DNA of 64,000 nt from NCBI GenBank assembly GCA_964342485.1, contig CAYFFO010000001.1:69344-133343 (forward strand), in the 5' to 3' direction. Below the pieces are notes generated by a model, which was not told the DNA's origin, searched no databases, and worked only from the letters and a program-made list of their open reading frames with translations. A program made the translations under genes and the position numbers. This document shows, piece after piece, positions 27,777 through 37,010 of this stretch. The stretch's first letter is position 1, and each line of letters starts with the position of its first letter. This stretch comes from CAYFFO01 sp964342485. Lineage in GTDB: Bacteria > Chloroflexota > Dehalococcoidia > Lucifugimonadales > CAJWER01.

Positions 27777-29199
27777 TCTTTGCCTGCCAAAATATAAATA
27801 TCACCTGACTTAATATTATTTCTTTCCAATGCTGCAATTACCCCTTTGCGTTTAAGGTAGCCATATAATTGGGTATTTGCTTCCCAGTTTGATTGATCTA
27901 CCATGCTTGCTATTCTCTCGGCTTGGTAGTGCTCAACCCTAAACTTTTTTCCTTCCTTAAACACACTTGTTTTTTCATCAACAGGTTTGGGTCTAATTAT
28001 CTCAACTAATTCCTTTTCTTTATATTTGTTTATTTCTTTGTTATCCCCTTCGGATTTTGTTCTTCCAAGTTGTTCTACTACCTGATTCATCACTATGTCT
28101 AGGCCCGTTCTATTTAATGCTGAAATCAGGTATATAGGAATTGATTTTATGTCTGATTGTTTATGAAATAGCTGAATCTTTTTCTCTACTCCTTCTATAT
28201 CTAATTTGTTTATCACTATAATTTCTGGCTTTTGTTCTATATCTTCTTCAAATAGAATCAATTCTTTCCTAATCTGCCTATAGAGACCAACTGGGTCATT
28301 CTCAGAACCGTCTATAACATGAACCAGAAGCCTAGTCCTTTGAATGTGTTTAAGAAATTCATGTCCCAACCCTACACCAATATTTGCTCCCTCAATTAAT
28401 CCAGGTATATCGACAAACACTATTTCACTTCCNNNNNNNNNNNNNNNNNNNNNNNNNNNNNNNNNNNNNNNNNNNNNNNNNNNNNNNNNNNNNNNNNNNN
28501 NNNNNNNNNNNNNNNNNNNNNNNNNNNNNNNNCAATATTTGCTCCCTCAATTAATCCAGGTATATCGACAAACACTATTTCACTTCCCCTAACTTCTGCC
28601 ACTCCAAGATTTGGTTCTATGGTTGAAAATGGATATGAAGCTATTTTTGGTGAAGCTGCAGTAATAGCTGCAAGAAGACTTGACTTGCCTGCATTAGGGA
28701 GTCCAATTATGCCTACGTCTCCAAGTAATTTTAGCTCTAATTTTATTGATTTTTTTTCTGCATCCTCTCCTTTCTCAGCAAGAAGAGGATACCTGTTAGT
28801 AGAAGATGAAAAATTTGTATTACCCTTTCCGCCTTTTCCACCTCTTGCTATTACAAAAAAATCTCCATGATTGGTTAAGTCAGCTAATATATCTTTCTGT
28901 TTTGTATCATCAATAGAAATAACAGTCCCTTCTGGAACTTTGATCTCTACATTTTTACCATTCTTGCCATGGCGTTTTTTTGACGATCCATTTTCACCAT
29001 TTGTTGCTTTATGTTCTCTTTTATAACGATAGTGTGCAAGTGTTGATATAGACCTGTCACAACGGATAATAACACTTCCTCCATTACCTCCATTGCCGCC
29101 ATCAGGTCCTCCTCTAGGAACGAATTTTTCTTTTCTACCTGATATACAACCGTCCCCCCCTCTTCCACTTATCACTTTTATAGAAACTCTATCAATCAT
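27761..29199 (-). CDS. obgE: GTPase ObgE/CgtA, split by a false gap
   Basis: Ribosome-assembly and stress GTPase. The Gly-rich Obg fold (RGGDGCISGRKEKFVPRGGP, GGNGGNGG) is followed by the G domain with G1 GLPNAGKSSL, G3 DIPGLIEGA and G4 NKLD, and a C-terminal OCT domain ending YILAGKEWIWE. The frame looks broken into two pieces by 100 N at 28433-28532, but the same 55 bp stand on both sides. Deleting one copy plus the Ns (155 bp) restores one frame of 427 residues, the normal length. The start is the ATG at 29199 (MIDRVSIKV); a 12-codon extension in frame lacks family sequence. Confidence 0.95.
28378..28587. repeat. 55-bp direct duplication flanking 100 N in obgE
   Basis: Left copy 28378-28432 and right copy 28533-28587 are identical over 55 bp, with the N run exactly between. 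This is the mark of two contigs ending in the same k-mer (k = 55) that a scaffolder joined without merging. It is not a biological repeat. Confidence 0.95.
28433..28532. other. Assembly gap, 100 N (false)
   Basis: Placeholder Ns between two copies of the same 55 bp. No bases appear to be missing, because the ObgE protein is continuous (FVDIPGLIEGANIGVGLGHE) when the duplicate is collapsed. Confidence 0.95.
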
Positions 29200-29242
29200 G
29201 TAAAGAAGTATAACAACAGTAATATATAAGAGCACGTGTATT

Positions 29243-29414
29243 TGTGGATAAGTGTATTCTGAAGCCTAATACAGTATATAAAGAATAGAGTGTAGTGTAG
29301 ATTAGATGTGTGTTTAATGTGTCAGATATGTTTATTGTATGTGCGAATAAAAAGAATATTTATGTTTACCAACAAGTAATCAAGTATTTCCACAAAAAAA
29401 GAAAGTTATCCACA
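29243..29414. other. Candidate replication origin (DnaA boxes beside dnaA)
   Basis: The 208-bp AT-rich stretch directly downstream of dnaA holds two perfect DnaA boxes: TGTGGATAA at 29243-29251 and its reverse complement TTATCCACA at 29406-29414. A degraded copy (TTTCCACA) lies a little left of the second. No ORF occupies this stretch. Two perfect 9-mers facing opposite ways beside dnaA are typical either of oriC or of dnaA autoregulation. Against oriC: genes on both sides of dnaA read the same way. Confidence 0.5.
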
Positions 29415-29443
29415 AAGATATAAACACCTGGTTATGGCTGTAA

Positions 29444-30817
29444 CTACGCAGGCTGGTATTCGAAGTTTTGTCGGATATTCATCAGATCGTTTCTCAAAAC
29501 AGAGTCCGAATTGATCTTTAGTGAGATTCTGTTGCATGCATGGAGAACAGTAGAATGATCTTTGCCTCCCAAGAATTTCCCTATTGAAGAAAGAGGAAGG
29601 TTTGTTTCTTCTCTCAAAAGAAACATGGTAATTTGTCTAGCGTGCGCTGTAATTCTATCTCGCTGCCGCCCCTTGATAGAGTCTCTTTCTATTGCAAAAT
29701 ATTTTGCAACTGCTTCAAGAATAGAGGTTTCAGAAATAGAATCTATTCTACGAGTCCGGATTAGATCTGAAGTAATTGAGCGTACCAAATCAACAGAAAT
29801 TTCTGAATTTACAATTTCAACATAGGCTATAACCCTGTTCAAACATCCCTCAAGTTCACGGACACTTCTAAAACCATGGTTGGCCATGAACTGCACAGCG
29901 TCATCTGGGAAAACGATACCGCTTTGAGATATTTTAGATTGTAGAATAGAAAGACGAGTTTCGTATTCTGGGGGCTGTATATCAACTACTAGCCCCCCGG
30001 ATAACCTAGATGTTATCCGGTCATCCATAGCCTTAAGTGAATAGATAGAACGGTCACTTGAAATCACTATTTGTTTACCGGCTAAATGGATAGCATTGAA
30101 CGTGTGGAAAAACCCTTCCTGAGTCTGATCTTTACCAATTATAAATTGAATGTCATCAAGAAGTATTGCATCAGCATTCCTGTAAAAATCTCTGAATGAA
30201 TCTGTTTTACCCTCACGTATCGAAGAAATATATTCATTGGTAAAATCCTCGGTTGTTGAAAACACAGGGTTCAAGCCATTTTTAGAGAGGATATGGTAAA
30301 TAGAATGAAGAAGATGTGTTTTTCCCAAGCCAACGCCAGAGTGTATAAAAAGAGGATTGTATAGCTGACCTGGTTTATTAGATACGGCCAAAGAGGCTGC
30401 ATGGGCAAGTTCATTTGATTTGCCAACAATAAATGTTTCAAAGGAGTATCGATAATTTACAGAGGATTTTTTTATTTTACCTAAATGCAAACTTTTTTCA
30501 TTTGATATATATGATTCTAAAATGTCAGCTTTATCGTTTACATCACTCATATCACTGTTTTCCAATACAACAGGACTAAAAACGACCTCTATTTGACTGC
30601 CATTTATTTTTTCAGCAGCGTCAGAAATCATTGAATGCATTCTATGTTCAAGCATCTCTGCCACAAAAGCATTCGGAACTTCGATGCTAAGTATATTCCC
30701 GTTAAATGATAAAGCACGGGTATCTTTTATCCATGTCTCATAGCTCGGCTTTGGGATAATAATTTGCAATTCTCCCTGTATGGCTTGCCAAAGAACACGA
30801 GCGTTTTTAATTTCCAA
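29444..30817 (-). CDS. dnaA: Chromosomal replication initiator DnaA
   Basis: 457 residues with all four domains. Domain I is 1-80 (LWQAIQGELQIIIPKPSYETWI). A linker of about 40 residues follows. The AAA+ domain has Walker A GVGLGKTH at 161-168 and Walker B AILLDDIQFI. Domain IV ends in the DNA-reading signature FLGGKDHSTVLHACNRI. It binds DnaA boxes and melts the origin. The start codon is TTG at 30817, with AGAGG 7 nt upstream; no ATG fits the family N-terminus. The usual partner dnaN is not next to it: obgE follows after 208 bp of DnaA-box-bearing sequence. Confidence 0.97.
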   Translation of the reverse strand: MEIKNARVLWQAIQGELQIIIPKPSYETWIKDTRALSFNGNILSIEVPNAFVAEMLEHRMHSMISDAAEKINGSQIEVVFSPVVLENSDMSDVNDKADILESYISNEKSLHLGKIKKSSVNYRYSFETFIVGKSNELAHAASLAVSNKPGQLYNPLFIHSGVGLGKTHLLHSIYHILSKNGLNPVFSTTEDFTNEYISSIREGKTDSFRDFYRNADAILLDDIQFIIGKDQTQEGFFHTFNAIHLAGKQIVISSDRSIYSLKAMDDRITSRLSGGLVVDIQPPEYETRLSILQSKISQSGIVFPDDAVQFMANHGFRSVRELEGCLNRVIAYVEIVNSEISVDLVRSITSDLIRTRRIDSISETSILEAVAKYFAIERDSIKGRQRDRITAHARQITMFLLREETNLPLSSIGKFLGGKDHSTVLHACNRISLKINSDSVLRNDLMNIRQNFEYQPA

Positions 30818-31225
30818 TAAGAGGCCTCTTCAAATAAAAACAAAACAATTAAATAAAAAAGGTGTGTATACCCAGTAAAATAAATATCGCTAAAAAAAAA
30901 TAACTGTAGTGATTCTAGCATTACCGGAACGAAGGAACGTCAACCCCAAAACCAGCCAATTAGAATCGAATTTTTATCATTTTTAATGAACGCTACGCGT
31001 CGCATAATAGACTGATTATCGATCTTGCATCACTGTATACACGTGTGGAGATTAGCTTATTAATATAAGAAGATTATGAATATAAAAAAGCTATAAAGCA
31101 CTGTACAAAGTTACGCAGAGCATAATTATGTTTTTATATAAAATAAATATAGAAATAAAAATAGTTCTATTACTATACTTTTCTAATACAACAGCAAGGA
31201 TGAAATGAGTTGGTATTTTAAATAA
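30818..31225. other. AT-rich intergenic region upstream of dnaA
   Basis: 408 bp without a convincing ORF or RNA gene. It must hold the dnaA promoter (a candidate is listed separately). There is a small palindrome CTTATTAATATAAG. No perfect DnaA box was found here, unlike the downstream side of dnaA. Searched without success for rpmH, which lies upstream of dnaA in many bacteria. Confidence 0.5.
30912..30943 (-). promoter_or_regulatory. Candidate dnaA promoter with extended -10
   Basis: On the minus strand TTGACG (30938-30943) precedes TGC-TAGAAT (-10 hexamer at 30912-30917). The 20-bp spacer is longer than ideal, but the TGn extension can compensate. The same TGCTAGAAT word is found in front of nuoA. 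Confidence 0.35.
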
Positions 31226-32302
31226 TTAACACTCCTCTAAAAAATTCCAGAGATTATTAAATGTTTTTCCAATTATTGGATCTGTGCTGAGAATAGACGG
31301 AGTGTCGTTAATTGAGATTTTGTTATAGAGATAAGAGGGAATAAATTCCAGACCACGCTGAAGTTCGATTTTTGAAATACCAGCAGATCTGGGTCTCCAG
31401 TTAATCTGGCAAATATCAAGCCATTTTGGCAAAACAGATGGTGATTCTCCACAATGCCATGCAATGATAGCGGCACTAAGAGCAACGATTTCACCGTGGA
31501 TATAGCTTTTGGAGTTGATTTCTTCTATTGCTAACCAAAGCGAATGATCAGCGCTCGGTGCAGCAGGATCGCGAACCGATAATTCATCCCTGTCTTGGAT
31601 TGCAGACATGATGAACTTTATACTCTTATCCGATAAACTCTGGTCATTGCATAAGGTTTTAGGAAATTCATCCACAATGTAATTGTGATGGTCTAAAGTG
31701 CGGTTAATCATTTTATTATCGCAAGGAGGACATTTCCCTGTAGAAGCATTGTGTTTCCACTCAGAAATGGATGCAAATCCACATAGAACATCACCCAGGC
31801 CAGCAGAATTGAGTCTGTCTGGAGCTTCTAAAACTAAATCATAATCAACCAAAATGTCATCAAAGTCTATCCAGGGCCAATCTAAATCTGTGCCTACTAT
31901 GTGCCTTTTTTCCCATTTTGCTACATGGCCGTGAATAATAGCACCAGATGAAACAATTGAAGGTATAATTATGAGAGGAACACCTCTTTTTAAAGCGATA
32001 TATTTTGAAGCATCCAGAGCCATACCGCCGCCAATTCCGACAAAAAGCTCAGAATTGGGAAGGTCATGTTCAATCTGGTCAAGATAATTCCAGTCGAGAA
32101 GACTCACGTTAGCTGAGCCAACTGGTTTGGTAGCTAATAGTTTACGAGCCGTATTAAAAGCGCTAGGTGTGGTAATTATATTGTAGTTTGGCCAATTTGA
32201 ACTCTCTCGTTTTATTAGACCGTAACCGTATTTGATATCGTAATTACTAGCAGGTTTGGGCTTTTCATCTGATGAATTCCATGCGAAACGAGGTATGGGC
32301 AT
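31226..32302 (-). CDS. sn-glycerol-1-phosphate dehydrogenase-like Fe-ADH family protein
   Basis: A 358-residue member of the iron-ADH/dehydroquinate-synthase fold. NAD binding: GIGGGMALDASKYIALKRG; then PLIIIPSIVSSGAIIHGH. Likely metal ligands are Asp in SAGLGDVLCGFAS, His in SADHSLWLAIEE and His in SYIHGEIVALS, the D-H-H set used by G1P dehydrogenase (EgsA/AraM). That enzyme reduces dihydroxyacetone phosphate to sn-glycerol-1-phosphate, the archaeal lipid backbone; bacterial homologues (AraM) are known in Bacillus. Alternatives: a glycerol dehydrogenase or an aminocyclitol synthase relative. It sits 59 bp downstream of carB and could be the last gene of the pyr transcript, although its function is unrelated. 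Confidence 0.7.
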   Translation of the reverse strand: MPIPRFAWNSSDEKPKPASNYDIKYGYGLIKRESSNWPNYNIITTPSAFNTARKLLATKPVGSANVSLLDWNYLDQIEHDLPNSELFVGIGGGMALDASKYIALKRGVPLIIIPSIVSSGAIIHGHVAKWEKRHIVGTDLDWPWIDFDDILVDYDLVLEAPDRLNSAGLGDVLCGFASISEWKHNASTGKCPPCDNKMINRTLDHHNYIVDEFPKTLCNDQSLSDKSIKFIMSAIQDRDELSVRDPAAPSADHSLWLAIEEINSKSYIHGEIVALSAAIIAWHCGESPSVLPKWLDICQINWRPRSAGISKIELQRGLEFIPSYLYNKISINDTPSILSTDPIIGKTFNNLWNFLEEC

Positions 32303-32361
32303 TAATTACAAACCCGATGCTTTTGTATTTTGAGAAGTTTATCAGTAGCAGGATTGAATAT

Positions 32362-35300
32362 TCAAGGAGAGTCATTCCTATAGTTGTGAATCGGCTTAAT
32401 GTTAAAAGAATCAGAACCAAGAGCAAGGCCCTCAATTGCTGCTCGAGCTGTGTCTAACCAAGTAAAGCATGGAATACGGAATTCTGTGGCATGTCTCCGA
32501 ATCTGGAATCCATCTAGTAGAGCTTTGCGATCTCCAGTTACAGTGTTGACGACAGCATCAACTGTGCCGTCCATTATGATGTCGATTACATTAGGGTGAG
32601 TATCTTCTTCTATTTTTGGTATAACTGTTACAGGAATTCCGAGAGCACAAATCATTGCTGCTGTTCCTTTAGTAGCAAATAATTTGTAGTCAATATTGTG
32701 TAAAGACCTAATCATTTCTTTGGAATCTTCTTTGTGTTTATCAGCAATACTTAAGAGTATCGAACCTTTTTGAGGGAGCATCAGCCCTGAAGCGATTAAG
32801 GCTTTGGCCAGTGCTGGCCTAAATTCATGATCTATACCCATTACTTCTCCAGTAGATTTCATTTCTGGTCCAAGGTATGTATCCACACCTGAAAGTTTGG
32901 ACATAGAAAATACAGGAGCCTTTACTGCTACTAAATTCTGACGAGGCCAAAGACCGCCCTTGTATCCCTGTTCTGCTAGGGACTGTCCAAGTATAGCGTT
33001 TATAGCAAGTTTAACCATTGGCACACCCGTAACCTTAGATATGAAAGGTATTGTTCGACTTGACCTTGGATTCACTTCGATAACATAGACTTCAGTCTTA
33101 TAAGTAGGATTATTTTCTTCTTTAATAAGGCTGCGATTTGCAGGACCACCTACAACTACATACTGTATATTCATAAGGCCGCGAACTCCAAGCTCAAGGC
33201 CTATTCGTGTTGTGTAGTCCACAATAGTTTCAACTTCAGCACGTGTAAGCGTAAGTTCAGGGTATANNNNNNNNNNNNNNNNNNNNNNNNNNNNNNNNNN
33301 NNNNNNNNNNNNNNNNNNNNNNNNNNNNNNNNNNNNNNNNNNNNNNNNNNNNNNNNNNNNNNNNNNGTGTAGTCCACAATAGTTTCAACTTCAGCACGTG
33401 TAAGCGTAAGTTCAGGGTATATTGCCATCGAATCTCCGCTGTGCACACCGGCCCTTTCAATATGCTCCATAATTCCTGGTATTAACACGGATTCGCCGTC
33501 GCAAATAGCGTCGACTTCGACTTCAAGCCCTTCAAAATATTTGTCGATTAGTACATTTTTACCCTGCGCCGCTTCAAGAGCATTACCTATAAAATGTTTA
33601 AGTTCGGAAGGACTCTGCACAATTTCCATGGCTCTACCACCTAAAACATAACTTGGACGTACAAGTACTGGGTATCCAATTTTTTCTGCCACAACTAATG
33701 CATCATCTAAGTTTGTGACTGCTTCTCCAGGTGGATTGGGTATGTTCACTCGTGACAAGAATTCTTCGAAAAGATGCCTATCAGACGCTGTATTTATAGA
33801 CTTAGACGTTGAACCAAGTATAGGCATCCCAGAAGAAGCAAATTGCTGAGATAGGTTAATGGCCGTTTGTCCTCCAAATTGAACTAAAGAAGGAGGCATT
33901 TTAGACGGTTCATTTACATGGCCTAAATTTTCGTTGTCAATTATGTTGCGGAGACTTTCATAATCTAGTGGCTCAAAATATAGCCGATCGCTTGTGTCGA
34001 AATCTGTAGATACGGTTTCGGGGTTTGAATTAACTAAAATACTTTTAAATCCTGATTTTTGTAGAGCCCATGATGAATGAACGGAGCAATAGTCAAACTC
34101 TATACCCTGACCAATTCGGATAGGGCCGCTTCCTATAACGACAGCTTTATTTCCTTGAATCGGAGCAGCTTCATTTTCGTCTTCATAGGTGCTGTAAAAA
34201 TAAGGAGTCTCTGCTTCAAATTCAGCTGCACATGTATCAACCATCTTATAAACGGGCTTAATGTTCCAATCCATACGAAGTTGACGTATGCTCGAAGGGG
34301 ATTGAGACGTAATAAAACCAATTGTTTCATCAGATAAACCAAGTCGCTTTGCTTCTAGCATCAATAAAGGTGACATATCTTCGTAAGTCAAACGATCTTC
34401 CATATCAGCTATATTTTTAAAAGACCAAACGAACCACGGGTCTACGCCCGTCAGTTCGGATATTTTTTCGGGTGATACTCCGTTTCTCAAGGAAAAAAGA
34501 ATAGACCATAGTCTTTGGTCATTTGGGTACAATGAGCTAAGTAATTCTTTATCTCCAGGTATACTTTTCCAACGAGGATCTTCCCAGTTTATAGAACGGT
34601 TTGATATTTCTAGGGAACGAACGGCTTTTTGGAATGCAGATTCAAATGACCTGTCTATCGCCATAACTTCACCAGTGGCCTTCATTTGTGTTCCTACACT
34701 TCGGTCACCGGCAGAGAATTTGTCGAATGGCCACCTAGGAATTTTAACCACGCAGTAATCTAGTGCAGGCTCAAATGCGGCTGAGGTTTTTTGGGTTACG
34801 GCGTTTGCAATATCTGCGAGCTTGTTACCAACAGCTATTTTTGCAGCAACTCTGGCTATAGGGTATCCGGTAGCTTTACTTGCCAATGCCGAACTACGAC
34901 TAACTCTGGGATTTACTTCTATCACGTAGTATTCACCAGGCTTTCCTCCGCCTCCAGGTAGGGTATTACCGACAATGGTGCTTGGTGCCATGGCAAATTG
35001 TACATTGCAACCACCTTCTATACCTAGAGACCGAATGATCTTAAGGCTGGCTGAACGGAGAATTTGATGATCTTTATCGGAAAGTGTTTGGCTGGGAGCA
35101 ACTACTATACTGTCACCGGTGTGAACGCCCATAGGATCAATATTCTCCATATTGCATATCGTAATGCAATTATCAGCAGAATCTCGCATCACCTCATATT
35201 CCAGCTCCTTCCAGCCTACTAGAGATCTTTCTAGAAGGACTTGATTAATTGGACTAGATTCAATTCCTGAACGTACTATTGAATAAAACTCGTCGAGCGT

Positions 35301-35852
35301 GTTTGCAATCCCACCACCCGTACCACCTAGGGTGTATGCAGGTCTTATAACAAGCGGCAGGCCTAAATCATCGAGACATTTCTTGGCATCTTCAAGAGAA
35401 TTAACGGTAGCGCTAGGAGGAACGGGTTCGTTAATGTTGATAAGAAGTTGGCGAAACAGGTCTCTGTCCTCAGCGTTCTTAATAGCATCCAGCGGCGTTC
35501 CAAGTAAACGAACCCCATATTTTTTAAGGATACCTGATGAAGCCAGTTCCACAGCAAGGTTTAGACCAGTCTGTCCACCTAGAGTTGCCAGCAATCCATC
35601 CGGTTTTTCTCTAGAGATTATTCTTTCTAACACATCAACGGACAGAGGTTCTATATAAACAACATCAGCAATATCTTCATCAGTCATTATTGTTGCAGGG
35701 TTAGAATTTGCCAGCACAGTTGTAACCCCTTCTTCTCGTAGTGCCCTACATGCTTGTGTACCAGCGTAATCAAATTCGGCGGCCTGTCCGATCACGATAG
35801 GACCAGAACCTATAACTAGTACTTTCTTAATCGGTAAATTCTTGTTTTCCAT
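32362..35852 (-). CDS. carB: Carbamoyl-phosphate synthase large subunit, split by a false gap
   Basis: Makes carbamoyl phosphate from bicarbonate, two ATP and ammonia from CarA, for pyrimidines and arginine. The N-terminal carboxyphosphate half is intact (VLVIGSGPIVIGQAAEFDYA, then the ATP-grasp domain with EVNPRVSRSSALASKATGYP). The second half has GSGPIRIGQGIEFDY and EVNPRSSRTIPFISKVTG, and the C-terminal MGS-like regulatory domain follows. The frame appears broken by 100 N at 33267-33366, but the same 55 bp flank the Ns. Collapsing 155 bp joins ...VETIVDY to TTRIGLELGVRG... and gives 1,111 residues, slightly longer than usual. The gene follows carA by 60 bp. Confidence 0.96.
33212..33421. 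repeat. 55-bp direct duplication flanking 100 N in carB
   Basis: Left copy 33212-33266 and right copy 33367-33421 are identical over 55 bp. Same length and geometry as in obgE, so the same assembly cause (contigs sharing a terminal 55-mer). Confidence 0.95.
33267..33366. other. Assembly gap, 100 N (false)
   Basis: Placeholder between duplicated 55-bp ends. CarB is continuous when the duplicate is removed, so no sequence need be missing. Confidence 0.95.
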
Positions 35853-35912
35853 ATTTTAAAAAACCTTTAATAATGCAGAGAAAAATAGTTCTATATAAAT
35901 ATTATGTTGTTA

Positions 35913-37010
35913 CTAGTCACGGATCCAATCTAAAAATTCGTTAAAAATGTACTCATTGTCTTTTGGACCAGGAGACCCTTCAGAATGGTACTGAATGCTC
36001 ATTGCTTTTTTAGATTTGTGTCGAAGACCTTCGACTGTTCCATCATGTAGGTTAATGTGGCTAACCTCTACGTCTGATGAAAGACTATCAGGATCTACAG
36101 TATATCCGTGGTTTTGTGAGGTTATATGTACGAGACCAGTTCTAAGATCCCGAACAGGGTGATTTCCGCCACGATGTCCAAACTTTAGCTTATATGTACG
36201 GCCTCCAAAAGCGCGCCCAATGATCTGGTTGCCAAGACAAATACCGAGAACAGGCAGTCGTCCGACGAGGTTTTTCACATTAGTTACTGCATAGTCAAGA
36301 AGATCTGGATTACCCGGACCCGGGGATATTACTATTCCCGATGGCTTGAGATCAAGAATTTCTTGTGAGGAAGTATGAGCAGGAACCACAGTAACCTCAC
36401 ACCCCAATTTATATAGTATCCTTAAAATGTTAAATTTAAGTCCAAAATCTACAATGACAATCCTGGTTAAAGATTGATCATTTAGATGTTGTTGCCCATC
36501 TTTCCATTGGTAGGTATTGGTCGTTTTTACTGTAGAGACCAAGTCTACTTTTTCGTAGTTAGGAACGTTTTGAACCGCCTTTACAACCTTCTCGTAGTTT
36601 TGGTCTGTAGCAACAGCACCCATCATTACACCCTTAGATCTAAGTCGACGGACTACTGAACGGGTATCAATTCCACTGATTCCGATAATGTTTTGAGAAT
36701 GAAGAAAATCTTCCAGAGTAGAGGAGCTTAGCATGTGGCTTGGTTTACTGCTGTGTTCCCTGACAACAAATCCTGATACCTGGATATTATTGGACTCAGC
36801 GTGTTGTTTATTGATGCCATAATTTCCAATTAAAGGATATGTGGGTATGACAATTTGACCAGCATACGAAGGGTCTGTAAGGATTTCCTGGTAACCTGTC
36901 ATCGAAGTATTGAAGACTACTTCCCCAAATGAAATACCTTCACTTCCAAATGATTTACCTTTAAAACAAGAACCGTCTTCAAGTACAAGAATCGCACACT
37001 TATCTGTCAT
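35913..37010 (-). CDS. carA: Carbamoyl-phosphate synthase small subunit
   Basis: A 365-residue class I glutamine amidotransferase that supplies ammonia to CarB. The N-terminal interaction domain begins CAILVLEDGSCFKGKSFGSEG and has VVFNTSMTGYQEILTDPSY. The catalytic triad is visible: Cys in VLGICLGNQIIG, His and Glu in YHSEGSPGP. Length is normal. Its start overlaps the pyrC stop by 11 bp, so it is translated from the pyr transcript. carB follows. Confidence 0.97.
   Translation of the reverse strand: MTDKCAILVLEDGSCFKGKSFGSEGISFGEVVFNTSMTGYQEILTDPSYAGQIVIPTYPLIGNYGINKQHAESNNIQVSGFVVREHSSKPSHMLSSSTLEDFLHSQNIIGISGIDTRSVVRRLRSKGVMMGAVATDQNYEKVVKAVQNVPNYEKVDLVSTVKTTNTYQWKDGQQHLNDQSLTRIVIVDFGLKFNILRILYKLGCEVTVVPAHTSSQEILDLKPSGIVISPGPGNPDLLDYAVTNVKNLVGRLPVLGICLGNQIIGRAFGGRTYKLKFGHRGGNHPVRDLRTGLVHITSQNHGYTVDPDSLSSDVEVSHINLHDGTVEGLRHKSKKAMSIQYHSEGSPGPKDNEYIFNEFLDWIRD

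Noticed and set aside
28378..28587. 55-bp direct repeats around N runs read as target-site duplications of a mobile element
   Set aside because: Far too long for target duplications, identical length at two unrelated loci, and collapsing them restores essential genes. They are assembly artefacts.
30818..31225. A structural RNA or rpmH in the 408-bp region upstream of dnaA
   Set aside because: No conserved stem set, no basic 44-residue ORF, and only short AT-rich hairpins were found.
34077..34337. 86-codon plus-strand ORF inside carB
   Set aside because: Lies wholly antisense to the conserved CarB second half; composition is typical of a shadow frame.
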